DNA of 64,000 nt from Peribacillus huizhouensis (GCF_014138605.1 NZ_JACJHX010000015.1:48265-112264); one strand, 5' to 3'; numbered from the stretch's first letter, positions 1 through 9,921 are shown. Notes: generated by a model not told the origin, from the letters alone. A program made the numbers and translations.

Positions 1-64
1 TACTGAGCATTTTATTGATTTTATAGTTTATTTATATATTTTAAAAACGATTGGAGATTCTATT

Positions 65-727
65 ATGAAAAGAGTATTAACATTAACGGTATCAATGATT
101 GGTGCATTCTCTCTTTTTGTTGGTATGGCCAGCGCCCATGTTACTGTACAGCCGAAGGAAACTTCACAAGGAAAATATGAAGTGTTTACGGTCCGAGTTC
201 CATCTGAAAACGAAGTGGTTCCAACAACAAAAATAGAGGTTAAATTTCCAGAAGATGTAGATATTACACGATTTGAGCCAAAACCAGGTTGGGTATATGA
301 AGTTCAAAAAGATGATGCTGGCAAAATTACGAGTGTTACTTGGATAACGGAAGGGGAAGGCTTATCACCAACTGATTTCGGACAGTTTAACATGCAAGGA
401 AAAGTAGCCGATGATGCGACCGAAATTGTTTGGAAAGCATATCAAACTTATAAAGATGGAAGTGTAGTAGAATGGGTTGGGGCACCAGATGCTGAAAAGC
501 CTGCCTCTGTGACAGTAGTAAATCCAGCTGATGGATCTGCCCATGATCATGGACACGGAGAAGTTACAACTGATTCTACTCCCAATGACCAAGGTGGCAT
601 GAAAGAACATGCAACTAATGAAGAAACAAAATCAAGTTCGAGTAATGCCCCACTAATTCTATCTATAGTAGCTTTAATTGCAGGTTTGTTATCAGTGGGT
701 ATTTCTCTCAAAAAAAAAGCTAAATAA
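65..727 (+). CDS. ycnI: YcnI-type copper-binding membrane-anchored protein
   Basis: The protein has 220 residues. An N-terminal signal peptide (about residues 1-24, ending ASA) would expose His25 (AHVTVQP) as the mature N-terminus; YcnI/DUF1775 proteins bind Cu(II) with this histidine. The DUF1775 domain covers about residues 25-150. A His-rich patch (HDHGHGE, near 180) and a single C-terminal membrane helix (about 197-213) with a KKK tail follow, so the domain should face outside the membrane. A GGAG ribosome site stands 10 bases before the ATG. In Bacillus this gene usually follows the copper transporter ycnJ; the window begins too late to show whether it does here. The role in copper acquisition is family knowledge. 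Confidence 0.85.
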   Translation: MKRVLTLTVSMIGAFSLFVGMASAHVTVQPKETSQGKYEVFTVRVPSENEVVPTTKIEVKFPEDVDITRFEPKPGWVYEVQKDDAGKITSVTWITEGEGLSPTDFGQFNMQGKVADDATEIVWKAYQTYKDGSVVEWVGAPDAEKPASVTVVNPADGSAHDHGHGEVTTDSTPNDQGGMKEHATNEETKSSSSNAPLILSIVALIAGLLSVGISLKKKAK

Positions 728-735
728 TACGCATT

Positions 736-765
736 AGGCAAGAGAATCGATTCTCTTGCCTTTTT
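736..765 (+). terminator. Intrinsic terminator after ycnI
   Basis: A perfect palindrome (AGGCAAGAGAAT and its complement, 736-761) is followed directly by a T run. It lies 9 bases past the ycnI stop. Confidence 0.9.
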
Positions 766-1059
766 GGTGTACGAAAATATTTGATATTTTCCCATATTCT
801 TTACATTTCATATTTAATATCTTTTCAAAGTTTTCTTGTAGTTCTTCTAATTAATTTAAAATCTGCAGGCAGATCAAACAAATCTCATAAATAGGTTTTT
901 CAACTTGTCAGGTAAGTTCAATAAATTTCAATTAAAAATGATATGTCTTAAAACTAATATTATTTTTGGAAATATTTTCTTATAAACAAATCTTAGGATA
1001 TATAAATGTGATTTATAGCCATACTAATATAGATTAAAATTTCGTTAGGAGGTTATTTT

Positions 1060-1212
1060 ATGGGAAGATCAAACAATCAAAAATCATCTAGCAGAAAAAA
1101 ATCATTACCTCAAACTCCCAAAAACTTAAAAATAGAACCGGAGCATGTGAATGAAGAGTTTTCTCGTGAGATAGGTGAAAGTGTGAAAATAAGAGCTACG
1201 AGACCTAAATAA
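1060..1212 (+). CDS. YfhD-like small hydrophilic protein
   Basis: This is a 50-residue lysine/arginine-rich protein (start MGRSNNQKSSSRKKS, then LPQTPKNLK and EEFSREI). The pattern GR..K....LPQTPK....EEFS resembles the YfhD family of small spore/stress proteins; the assignment is by recall of that pattern, not by search. It starts at ATG with a TTAGGAGG ribosome site 7 bases upstream and ends before a very strong terminator, so it looks like a complete monocistronic unit. A second copy whose start codon is lost lies at 8909-9061; the ~50 bases upstream are conserved in both copies. Confidence 0.6.
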   Translation: MGRSNNQKSSSRKKSLPQTPKNLKIEPEHVNEEFSREIGESVKIRATRPK

Positions 1213-1292
1213 AACGTAATGACGGACTGGAGACATTCTGCTTTAGATTTTAGTAAAACAGATAGGCTGTGAAATCGATCTTGAGTTGATAA

Positions 1293-1350
1293 AATTCTAA
1301 TAAAAAATTCTCTCCATAAAGTAGGAGAGAATTTTTTATTAGAATTTATT
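1293..1350 (+). terminator. Long perfect terminator hairpin
   Basis: Arms of 23 bases (1293-1315 and 1324-1346) pair perfectly around an 8-base loop, with T-rich sequence in and after the right arm. It closes the YfhD-like unit. In the second copy near 9130 only the right arm survives. Confidence 0.85.
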
Positions 1351-1903
1351 GTATTATATTTGTTGATCTAGCTAAAAACCAATAGCCGATCCAAGTCTGT
1401 TTTTTGTGAGAAAGATTGCAAAGATGGATGTTACAGCAATGCTATCGCCTCGATATTCGTACAAATGCGAAATGTGTATTTTTATTGTAAGCGAGATTTT
1501 TTACAGGACTTCCCAACGAGAAAGCCAATGCAAGGCGATAGCTCGTCTTTTGAAATGGGATGATAGTGAGGTAAAAGAGTACAAAGGGAAGGTTTAGTAC
1601 CTTAATTATTTGAAGAAACAACCAAAAATTGTATACTTATTATCTTCCCTATTAGAGGATCAGTAACATAATGCGATAACGAAAAATTGAAGTCTTTCCT
1701 TAGAGGAGACTCTACTAACTGATATGCTTAAAAAATGGGATTCAAATATCAAAACGTTCATTGTTGGGGAGCAGCAAAGGAGGATGTTCCCTTATTTAAA
1801 AGAATAATTCGATGAAATTTTTTAGAGTTACATATTCACTCACAATAAATGTGAGAGGAGGAGGTGTAAACCTCCGTCCCTCATTTTCTAGCTATTTATT
1901 AGT

Positions 1904-2407
1904 TTATTTTCGATTAAATTCAGCACCCCTGATATCACCTTGTCGTACTGTTCCATGAAATTCAGGCTCCTTTAATTTACTCGGCTCATCAAGAATTTCA
2001 CCTGATGGACCAATTTGATGATTGGTTGAATGCGATTGATTTACCCCGTTGCCAATATCATTGTTTTCTTCGATAAGGACCAAAATTTCCCCAGCTTTTA
2101 CATTAACCGAATAATCAGCTGCATCTCGATCAGTTAAACCTAAAGTGACAAGTTGCTCTGTTAGCGAATCATCTTCATCTTCTCCTATAAAGAAATTCTT
2201 TACTTTTGCCATCCATGATTTGCCTCGATGCTCGTCCGCTACAACATTCACATCTGTTGTCAGATTGTTAGTGACAAAGTTCAATTGATCTTCTTTATCT
2301 GCCACAACCAGAATTTCGTTTCCAGCATACCCTTTTGACTTCAGTTCATTAATTGCCTTTACTACTTCTTCATCCGAATTTAAAATCCCATATACTTTTC
2401 TTCTCAT
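1904..2407 (-). CDS. YflT-domain general stress protein (GSP17M type)
   Basis: This soluble protein has 167 residues. The first ~100 (MRRKVYGILNSDEEVVKAI..., then KAGEILVLIEE) match the YflT/general stress protein 17M fold, a short alpha/beta domain found in sigma-B regulated proteins of Bacillus. The C-terminal ~55 residues are polar and probably disordered. The ATG is preceded by TTGGAGGAGG. A sigma-B type promoter lies 36-60 bases upstream (2443-2467), which supports both the start and stress regulation. The biochemical function of the family is unknown. No operon partner is seen. Confidence 0.85.
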   Translation of the reverse strand: MRRKVYGILNSDEEVVKAINELKSKGYAGNEILVVADKEDQLNFVTNNLTTDVNVVADEHRGKSWMAKVKNFFIGEDEDDSLTEQLVTLGLTDRDAADYSVNVKAGEILVLIEENNDIGNGVNQSHSTNHQIGPSGEILDEPSKLKEPEFHGTVRQGDIRGAEFNRK

Positions 2408-2442
2408 TTTTATCCTCCTCCAATCTACTGTTTATACTGTGA

Positions 2443-2467
2443 ATACCCACCACTAAGTTTATAAAAC
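2443..2467 (-). promoter_or_regulatory. Sigma-B promoter of the general stress gene
   Basis: Read on the minus strand: GTTTTA (-35, complement of 2462-2467), a 13-base spacer, then GGGTAT (-10, complement of 2443-2448). The sigma-B consensus is GTTTAA-N12-14-GGGWAW, so only one base differs. The gene downstream is of a classic sigma-B family. Confidence 0.8.
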
Positions 2468-2722
2468 CAGAAAAATCAAAAAATGTAACATGATGATGCG
2501 TATTAGTCGAAAAGAAAATGGTGAAAGCACACTGATGAGTAAGCCGAATAAGGTGAATGGATCAATGTTGATTATGTATAAAATTCTGTTAAACTTTGCT
2601 CAATTTATCTAACTATTAGGGCAAGTAATTGAGGACGGAATCCCGAAAAGACTTTATCTTAAAAGGAATATTTATATATGTCACGAATTTATAAATAAAC
2701 ATTATAGTGGTGTGGTGAATTT

Positions 2723-3611
2723 ATGATGCTTGTTGAGGCAGATTTAACTAATATTAAGTTATTTGACCGCTCATTAAGAATAATTAATTTTGCAGAACTA
2801 GAAGCTAAAAAAACAAACAAAATTGTCTATCCAATTCATTTGTTAATAGGCACATCACTTGAGAGGACGGGTGTTTGTGCAGAACTGTTTATTAATTATC
2901 CATATCTTTTGATGTTTTAATTGAACGAGCAAAAAATATGAATTTTGATTTTGATGAACAAGGTATTCTATTTCATCCTATTAGCATGAATATTTCTCTA
3001 ACAACTAAACAGGTATTGGAGAATGCATATAGGCGGATGAAACGATTCAATCAGGTTTATATAAATGAAGGAATATTAATAAAAGCTCTTTTGGATTTAA
3101 AAGATCCTGCGACAAATTCAATTATAGAGGGATTGGATGTTTCAAAGATTCTTGACATCATATCTTCCCAGAGGGATATGATTGATTCATTGAAAAATTA
3201 TACCTTTCCTGAAATTGCTCCCAGTGAAGTCATTTATAGAAAAGCAGAACAGGATGATGCAGCAGCATTAGAACTTTTTGTGAAAAAGGAATTTGGAAAT
3301 AGATGGTAGCAGCTATTGAAAATGGATTTCAAGAAGAAGATATTCCAATTTATGTTGCTGACGAAAATGGAATGATTGTTGGGTTCGCTTGCTTTGATGT
3401 TGTCCGAAGAAAAAAAGGATTATTTGGTCCAATGGGTACATCCATATCAAAGCGAATTCATGGAATAGGTTATTCTTTGCTTCACTATTGTTTAAGTGAG
3501 ATGAAAGAAAAAGGCTATGAGTATTCAGTTATAGGAGAAACTGGACCTCTTGAATTTTACGAATAAGCCTGTAATGCAATTGTTATTCCTAAATCTTTAG
3601 GTAATTTTTAA
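2723..3611 (+). pseudogene. Broken Clp-N domain / GNAT acetyltransferase fusion
   Basis: Three consecutive open pieces form one protein. The first ~130 residues resemble the Clp N-terminal repeat (IVYPIHLLIGTSLE... and VYINEGILIKALLDL). The rest is a GNAT acetyltransferase (VIYRKAEQDDAAALELF, IPIYVADENGMIVGFACF, GPLEFYEKAC). Breaks: one base is missing in the T run near 2910 (expected YLFDVLIERA); one G is missing near 3306 (AGATGGTAGC, expected a third G); and a lysine codon became TAA at 3564-3566 (FYE-stop-ACN). Restored length would be about 295 residues. Two of the three lesions are in homopolymers, so sequence error is possible for those. Confidence 0.75.
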
Positions 3612-3716
3612 ATGGAATCACTAAAAGCTCGACGTTATTTTGTTAACAGTAAAATGGTACCTGCTAATTGAAAGGGGGCCTTGCTTTATTTATTGGATTA
3701 GGAGTGATGGTATAAA

Positions 3717-5216
3717 ATGAGTTATTTAATGGGAATAGATTTGGGTACATCCAGTGTAAAAACGGTCATAATCGATATCGATGGAAATATGAAAAGTTCT
3801 GCTCAAGCGTTCTATGATATAAATATTCCAAATAAAGGATATGCGGAACAAGATCCAAAAAGATGGTGGAAGTCCACTGTACAGTCGATCAAGGAGGCAT
3901 TAAACAATGCTCATATTCAATCGCAAGAGTTAAAAGGGATAGGATTTTCTGGTCAAATGCATGGTATGGTGCTTATCGATAAACAGTTACAAGTAATTCG
4001 TCCAGCTATTATATGGTCAGATCAAAGAACACAGCGGGAGGTACACTCGATCTATGAGTTGTTAGGGAAAAATTATGTAGGGGAAATCACTTTAAATCCA
4101 TTATCTACGGGATTCCAAACTCCTTCCTTGCTATGGGTTAAGCAAAACGAACCAGAGACATATGAAAGAATTTATAAAGTACTGCTGCCAAAAGACTATA
4201 TTCGACTAATGTTGACGGGGGAAATAGGGACGGATGTGACAGATGCATCTGCAACACTAGCGTTTGATACGAGAAATTTAGTTTGGTCGGACAAATTAAT
4301 TTCGACTATAGGGTTGAATCGTGATTTCTATCCAAATGTAAACAATCCGTTTGATATTGCTGGAGAAATAACAGAAAAAGCTTCCAAAGAGACGGGGTTA
4401 TACAGAGGTACGCCTGTCGTGTATGGAGGAGGAGATCAGCCAATGCAATCGGTGGGAAACGGCATTGTAGAAGCAGGTCAAGTTTCTTTAACAATTGGCA
4501 CCGGTGGACAAGTTTTTTCAGTGATCTCTGAACCTAAATATGATAAACAAATGAGAACCCATACTTTCTGTAATGCAGTCCCGGGAACTTGGAATATTAT
4601 GGGGGCGAGTTTAGCTGCTGGATTATCTTTAAGCTGGTTGAATGAAAAAATCCTATCGAATATGCCTTATCATGAAATTAATGAGTTAGCGAAAAGTGTC
4701 AAACCTGGAAGTGAAGGATTGTTATTTTTGCCATATTTGACAGGGGAACGAACTCCTCATATGGATTCTTCTGCGCGGGGAACATTCATTGGCTTAGTAT
4801 TAAATCATTCTCGGGCCAATCTTATCCGCGCAGTGATGGAAGGAGTAGTATTTGCTTTAAAAGATTCAGTAGAAATCATCAAAAGTCTCGATACAAAAAT
4901 GGATACCTTTATTGCTTCTGGTGGTGGGGCACGAAGTGATGTTTGGTTGCAAATACAAGCTAATATATTAAATCAAGAAATTTACAAAGTAAGTCAAGAA
5001 GAACAAGCATGTGTAGGTGCAGCAATCATGGCAGGAGTTGGTGTTCAAGCTTATCCATCAATTAAAGAAGCGTGTCAAGCAATTATCCAAATTAGTGATG
5101 AACCTGTCGTTCCACATCCAGAAGATGCTCGTAAGTACAACGACATGTATCAATATTACAAAATGGCTTACCAACAGAATAAGGAGCTATTTCATCACCT
5201 TTCGGATTTTAGTTAA
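3717..5216 (+). CDS. xylB: Xylulokinase (FGGY carbohydrate kinase)
   Basis: It phosphorylates D-xylulose to xylulose 5-phosphate for entry into the pentose phosphate pathway (cytoplasm). Its 499 residues are the normal length. The N-terminal FGGY half opens with the phosphate-binding loop MGIDLGTSSVKT. GFSGQMHGMV (about 78-87) is the xylulokinase signature, and the catalytic Asp sits in GGGDQPMQS near residue 240. The C-terminal half has SGGGARSD and QEEQACVGAAIMAG. The start ATG has AGGAGTG upstream. No xylose isomerase, XylR or transporter is adjacent. A decayed partial copy lies at 9465-9560. A related five-carbon ketose is a possible alternative substrate. Confidence 0.92.
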   Translation: MSYLMGIDLGTSSVKTVIIDIDGNMKSSAQAFYDINIPNKGYAEQDPKRWWKSTVQSIKEALNNAHIQSQELKGIGFSGQMHGMVLIDKQLQVIRPAIIWSDQRTQREVHSIYELLGKNYVGEITLNPLSTGFQTPSLLWVKQNEPETYERIYKVLLPKDYIRLMLTGEIGTDVTDASATLAFDTRNLVWSDKLISTIGLNRDFYPNVNNPFDIAGEITEKASKETGLYRGTPVVYGGGDQPMQSVGNGIVEAGQVSLTIGTGGQVFSVISEPKYDKQMRTHTFCNAVPGTWNIMGASLAAGLSLSWLNEKILSNMPYHEINELAKSVKPGSEGLLFLPYLTGERTPHMDSSARGTFIGLVLNHSRANLIRAVMEGVVFALKDSVEIIKSLDTKMDTFIASGGGARSDVWLQIQANILNQEIYKVSQEEQACVGAAIMAGVGVQAYPSIKEACQAIIQISDEPVVPHPEDARKYNDMYQYYKMAYQQNKELFHHLSDFS

Positions 5217-5329
5217 GTATTTATCACCAAGCAAGTAAAAAATATATTAATAGAATGCTAGTATCCACATAATAATAACGTAACAATAGGATCTTTAAAA
5301 TAATTGTCGAATGATAGGGTTAATATAAA

Positions 5330-5545
5330 GGTCGATTACAATTCCACCTATTTAAGTATAACGATGAGAACAGTCAGTACTAAGGAATAATCATCGATTA
5401 TTTTAGAATTCTTTCAATCAACTTAGCCAAAAAATAAAATTTAAAACTGAACCTGCTGGGAATAGAGGCATACGATGATGTAGTATATGGAAAAGCCGCT
5501 TAGCTTGACATGATAGAATCTCCGCTTCATTGAATCTATAAGCAA
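5330..5545 (+). pseudogene. Remnant of the sensor-kinase solute-binding domain
   Basis: This sequence aligns collinearly with 10098-10320 inside the intact sensor kinase; for example GATGAGAACAGTCA followed by TAC.AAGG..TAATC.TCGA, and TTGACATGAT.GAATCTCC. Stops and indels abolish any frame. It sits where a second copy of the kinase would stand relative to xylB, and so marks an old duplication. Confidence 0.75.
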
Positions 5546-5596
5546 AAGGGAGTCATGAATGTGAGAAAAGACTTCTCTGGAAAATAAAGCTAAAAT

Positions 5597-5631
5597 AAAA
5601 AAATCCTACTATTACTTGTAGGAATTTTTTT
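5597..5631 (+). terminator. Intrinsic terminator
   Basis: A-run, TCCTAC stem, 8-base loop, GTAGGA and a seven-T run. The A- and T-flanks also pair, so it could act in both directions. Confidence 0.7.
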
Positions 5632-5774
5632 ATTTTGGCTAGTGAATTGTTTATAGATAGCAGTAAAAATCACATCATGAAGTTGTTATTTGGTTGAACA
5701 AACGGAAAGTAAAACTTACTTGAAAATCCTAAACAGGTAGTGTAGGTACTATAGAAAAAATGTATATTTGAGAC

Positions 5775-6008
5775 TTATATAGACTCTTGATTCAACATAG
5801 AGATAAATTGAATCGCTGCGGGTGAAAGATGTGAACCGCGATGATAAACGTACCTAATTCCCCTATGAAATTTTACCCCTTCAATAGGGACAGCTATTAA
5901 TAATCCTGTTTCGATCCCCAGTTTAATTGCAAAGCTGGAGACAATTGATACTCCGAGTCCTTGTATAACCCCTTGTTTAATTGCTTCGAGGCTACTAATC
6001 TCCAAATG
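5775..6008 (-). pseudogene. C-terminal fragment of a LysR-type regulator
   Basis: Only the last ~77 residues of the effector-binding domain remain (HLEISSLEAIKQGVIQGLGVSIVS..., then GIRYVYHRGSHLSPAAIQF). The DNA-binding helix-turn-helix and the first two-thirds are absent. The reading frame stops making sense exactly where an unrelated gene fragment (ApgM type, opposite strand) begins, which points to a deletion junction around 6008-6018. Confidence 0.8.
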
Positions 6009-6017
6009 TTTTTGAGA

Positions 6018-6395
6018 ACGGAAGCTGGCTCTTGAGGAAATTGATATGGTGTATGTTCATGTTAAGGCACCTGATGTGAAAGGTCACGATAATGACCCGT
6101 TTGAGAAAGCTAAAGCAATAGAAATGTTCGATCAAATGGTTGGCTTATTGCTAAGCAGCTACCTGAAAATGTGTATATGGCTTTAGCAGCTGATCATTCT
6201 ACACCATGTGAAATAGGAGAGCATACAGGTGAACCCGTGCCTGTCGTCATTTCTGGTCCTAGTATTCGAAGAGATAGAATCTTGCAATACAATGAATTGG
6301 ATTGTGCCCATGGGGGGTTAGGGCATTTAACTGGAAATGAATTTGTGAGAACACTACATAGGTTAATGGGATACGTAAAAAAACAAGGTAATTAG
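6018..6395 (+). pseudogene. C-terminal fragment of cofactor-independent phosphoglycerate mutase (ApgM type)
   Basis: Readable pieces are MVYVHVKAPDVKGHDND, then after one missing base near 6151 AKQLPENVYMALAADHSTPC, then HTGEPVPVVISGP and DCAHGGLGHLTGNEF. These are the metal-binding C-terminal motifs (GHD, ADHSTPC) of the archaeal-type 2,3-bisphosphoglycerate-independent mutase. The N-terminal ~270 residues are missing. The fragment abuts the LysR fragment head to head, so both were cut by one event. Confidence 0.8.
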
Positions 6396-6928
6396 ACGAT
6401 AATTGCATTCAGTTCAAAGGTTGTTAAAATTACATCAGTTGGGTGAGCTAATCCGCTCCTTCAAAAGGAGAATGTACTAAAATCTAGTAATAGGTTGAAG
6501 CTTCTAAATTTTAGTTAGAAGCGGTAATGAGCATGATTGATATCTGTCTTAATCTTAGTAAACTGAAAATCCTGGTACCTTTTGGTAATTCTGGTTTTTT
6601 ATCCGAGAAGACCACTATCAAAGTTTCACCATTTACCACAACCAGAGCTATGTCTGGATTCTTGTAATTCTATTTATCCGTTAAATGCTCTAGCTTTACG
6701 TTTGCATAACTAGAAGAAAAAAGTAAGGAAGCTGTATCTGAAGTCCTAGAAAAGGTTTAGAAAAAATACTATTTATCAAAAATATATGAAAATTTATTCT
6801 ATTATGAATGTAAACGCTTACTTTGTTGTTGTCGAATTGACTAATAATATGTTAAACTTTTATTAGAATATTAATATGTTAAAAACGTAAAATTGCAAAC
6901 ATCCTAAAACTAGAGAGTGGGAAATCGT
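6396..6928. other. Intergenic region upstream of the permease
   Basis: No supported gene is seen. It holds AT-rich sequence, a weak hairpin at 6497-6524 (CTTCTAAATTTTAGTTAGAAG) and the cre-like site at 6809-6822. Confidence 0.5.
6809..6822 (+). promoter_or_regulatory. Candidate cre site (CcpA operator)
   Basis: TGTAAACGCTTACT matches the Bacillus cre consensus TGWAANCGNTNWCA at 13 of 14 positions. It lies 106 bases upstream of the permease start, in the position expected for carbon catabolite control of that gene. The site is inferred from sequence only. Confidence 0.55.
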
Positions 6929-8308
6929 ATGCAGGAAGAAAAATTGGCGAGAGGTTTAAAAAACCGACACGTACAACTAATTGCTATTGGTGGGGCAATC
7001 GGCACGGGATTATTTCTTGGAGCAGGAAAATCTATTCATTTAGCAGGACCATCGATTCTATTTGCTTACTTGATTACAGGTGTCATCCTCTTTTTACTCA
7101 TGCGGGCACTTGGAGAATTACTTTTAAGCAATTTAAGTTATCATTCTTTTGTTGACTTTGTAAGAGACTATTTAGGTAATATGGCAGCATTTATCACTGG
7201 ATGGACGTACTGGTTTTGCTGGATTTCAATCGCAATGGCCGACTTAACAGCAGTTGGTCTCTACACTCAATATTGGCTTCCTGATGTACCACAGTGGATG
7301 CCAGGATTAATTGCTCTTGTCATTTTGCTAATAATGAATCTTGCAACAGTCAAACTTTTTGGTGAAATGGAATTTTGGTTCGCATTAATTAAAGTCATTG
7401 CGATACTAGCACTAATTGTTATTGGTATTTTTATGATTATTAAAGGCTTTTCCACTGATTCAGGCGCAGCCAGTTTCACAAACTTATGGAGCCATGACGG
7501 CATGTTCCCAAATGGCATAAATGGCTTTATCCTTTCATTCCAAATGGTCGTATTTGCGTTTGTAGGCATTGAACTAGTAGGACTTACAGCAGGTGAAACA
7601 GAAGATCCAGAAAGAGTTATCCCAAAAGCAATTAATAATATTCCGATTCGGATTATTATTTTCTACATTGGCGCTCTTATTGTCATTATGAGTATTTATC
7701 CATGGAACGCAATTGTCCCAACGGAAAGCCCGTTCGTCCAAGTATTCGTGGCAGTTGGTATTGCTGCAGCTGCTGGTATTGTCAATTTTGTCGTCCTAAC
7801 ATCCGCTGCTTCGGCATGTAATAGCGCCATTTTTAGTACAAGCAGAATGGTATACTCGCTTGCCAAAGATAAAAATGCACCAGTACCATTTGCAAAACTT
7901 GATGCTCGTAAAGTACCTTCTAATGCATTGTTCTTTTCAACTGTCGTGATTCTAATTTCCGTTGTGCTTAACTATGTAATGCCAGAAGGAGTATTCACAC
8001 TAATTACAAGTATTTCTACAGTATGTTTTATCTTTATTTGGGCAATTACTGTTATCAGTCATTTAAAATATCGTAAAACAAGACCAGAACTGGCGAAAGT
8101 GAACAAATTTAAATTGCCACTTTATCCATTTTCCAATTACTTAATTCTTACTTTCTTAGCGTTCGTTCTTGTCGTGCTTGCACTTGCAGAAGATACTCGA
8201 GTAGCCTTATTCGTAACTCCTGTTTGGTTTATAATGCTAATTGTGGTTTATAAGATTCGGATATCGAAAGTGAATCATGTGAAGCATGATAAGGTTGCGG
8301 AACATTAA
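6929..8308 (+). CDS. Amino-acid permease (APC superfamily, AAT family)
   Basis: This cytoplasmic-membrane amino-acid:proton symporter has 459 residues and about 12 hydrophobic segments. The N-terminal signature GLKNRHVQLIAIGGAIGTGL and the following LFLGAGKSI loop are typical of the AAT family. FAFVGIELVGLTAGETEDPE and SACNSAIFSTSRMVYSLAKD are the other family motifs. The sequence most resembles D-serine/D-alanine/glycine type carriers, but substrate cannot be fixed. I chose ATG 6929 (GAGTGGG ribosome site) over the in-frame GTG at 6917. It stands alone, followed by a terminator; a cre-like site upstream suggests catabolite control. Confidence 0.85.
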   Translation: MQEEKLARGLKNRHVQLIAIGGAIGTGLFLGAGKSIHLAGPSILFAYLITGVILFLLMRALGELLLSNLSYHSFVDFVRDYLGNMAAFITGWTYWFCWISIAMADLTAVGLYTQYWLPDVPQWMPGLIALVILLIMNLATVKLFGEMEFWFALIKVIAILALIVIGIFMIIKGFSTDSGAASFTNLWSHDGMFPNGINGFILSFQMVVFAFVGIELVGLTAGETEDPERVIPKAINNIPIRIIIFYIGALIVIMSIYPWNAIVPTESPFVQVFVAVGIAAAAGIVNFVVLTSAASACNSAIFSTSRMVYSLAKDKNAPVPFAKLDARKVPSNALFFSTVVILISVVLNYVMPEGVFTLITSISTVCFIFIWAITVISHLKYRKTRPELAKVNKFKLPLYPFSNYLILTFLAFVLVVLALAEDTRVALFVTPVWFIMLIVVYKIRISKVNHVKHDKVAEH

Positions 8309-8385
8309 GAGAAAACAGATAAAAATCTACACGCTTTGATACTATTAATTATCTAAACAGCTGTATAAGTTTATATTACTTATTG

Positions 8386-8424
8386 AAAAATTCCTTGTCT
8401 TTTATTTCAAGACAGGGAATTTTC
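8386..8424 (+). terminator. Intrinsic terminator after the permease
   Basis: AAAATTCCTTGTCTT pairs with AAGACAGGGAATTTT (one G-T pair) around a short loop, with T-rich right arm. It lies about 80 bases past the stop. The following 8425-8830 holds no gene that I can support. Confidence 0.75.
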
Positions 8425-8908
8425 AATGTTTAAAGATTTATTTTACCTTATATTAAAGTTTAAACTCTAATCATTGTTAGACATGGCATTATATCATATC
8501 TCGTCATCAGTGGAAGTAAGTGGTTGTCAGTATCTAAATTACTCTCTAATCGTTAAATCGACACAGATTCTATAAATAGAGCATTATAAAAAACGCAATG
8601 TATCAATAATTACTTATTTTATTCAAATGACTCGATTTTTAACAACCGGATGCTTTCCTACAATAAAGATTATCGCCTATTATCATTATTGGCCAATTTT
8701 ATCTATAATAAATGCACAGTTACTATTTATTGTCCAAGATCCTATTCTTGAATATATTTCTTCATTAGTTAATCCATCCATTAAGTGAAATCTTCATCTT
8801 AAAACTGAATTTAAGATGAAAATGTTATCTTATACACAAAACTTAGGATATATAAAATGTGATTTATAGCCATACTAAAAAGATTATATTTCGTTAGGAG
8901 GCTATATT

Positions 8909-9061
8909 AAGCGAAGATCAAACAATAGAAAATCATCTAGCAGGAAAAATTCATTACCTCCAACTCCCAAAAACTTAACAATAGAACCGGATCATGTGAA
9001 TGAAGAGTTTTCTCGTGAGATAGGTGAAAATGTGAAAATAAGAGCTACAAGACCTAAATAA
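8909..9061 (+). pseudogene. Second YfhD-like copy with lost start codon
   Basis: This copy is nearly identical to 1060-1212 over its whole 50 codons (KSSSRKNSLPPTPKNLT, EEFSREIGENVKIRATRPK). The ribosome site TTAGGAGG is kept, but the ATG has become AAG. The only upstream in-frame candidate is ATT at 8906, a very rare start. The reading frame itself is undamaged, so inactivation would be recent, or ATT is used. About 50 bases of upstream sequence are shared with the first copy. Confidence 0.65.
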
Positions 9062-9464
9062 TCCATTTAAATAAAAAGGTGAAGAGGGATTGAATACACC
9101 CCGCTTTAGATTTTTGTAAAACGGATAGATGATAAAAGTAGGAGAGAATTTTTTGTTTCATTCAGATATTTTAGCACGAAACATCCAGTAAATTGCTTCG
9201 TTAATTTTCTGATGTCAGCCTAGGATGTGATAATCTCAAAGATTGCAAGCTTACTCTGAATAGCTGATGAAGCATTTTATTTTCTGTATAATTCCAATTA
9301 AGCTTTATGAAGAAGTATTTGTTTGAAATCAAGGTCCGTTGCAGCTTCATGCCCCTCTATTATTAGCAATCCAATTGTCCACTGAATTTCTAATAAATTA
9401 GAAATTGCAGTTCAGGAATAATATGTTTCATTTTTTTAATTAAATGAAGATGAGTGTTTACAAA

Positions 9465-9560
9465 AATGGACACATACATTGCTTCAGGTGGTAGAGCTCA
9501 TTGTGATGTTTTGATGTAATTACAATCAAATATTTTAAATCAAGAAATATACTTGAGTAA
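9465..9560 (+). pseudogene. Remnant of xylulokinase 3' part
   Basis: The stretch ACAAAAATGGACAC...ATTGCTTC.GGTGGT followed by AATATTTTAAATCAAGAAAT aligns with xylB 4893-4990 (encoding the MDTFIASGGGARSD to LNQEI region). A stop (TAA) lies inside. The following 9640-9690 also matches the sequence after xylB (GTCGAATGATAG at 5308 and 9661). It is therefore part of a duplicated unit. The flanks 9062-9464 and 9561-9921 hold no gene. Confidence 0.7.
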
Positions 9561-9921
9561 ATATAGGACCTAGAAAGTCTAGAAAAGATTACATAAATAA
9601 AATACCTTGAAAGATAGAGTATACAAAAATTTAAAGTTATAAAAGGATTATTAAAATATTTGTCGAATGATAGTGTATGGAATTAATGGGTTGAACGAAG
9701 TACACCAAATGTATTTGTTCAAGGAAATCTTTTCAAAAGGGCCTTCATAACAGCTAAAAGGGGATTTAAGATAGGGAATGGGAAGGAATTGTGGTTTTTC
9801 ATGCTATGTTTAGCATCGTATATTATCTGAATTTTCGGATGGTTTCTAGATCATATAAATTTTATTGTTTATCTACTTTGGTTCGATCAGATGTAACGAC
9901 AATGGAAGGTTAGATGGTGTA

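Noticed and set aside
1406..1597. 63-codon plus-strand frame after the YfhD-like gene
   Set aside because: No clear ribosome site and no convincing family; the end (ARLLKWDDSEVKEY) could be a decayed C-terminus, but the evidence is too thin.
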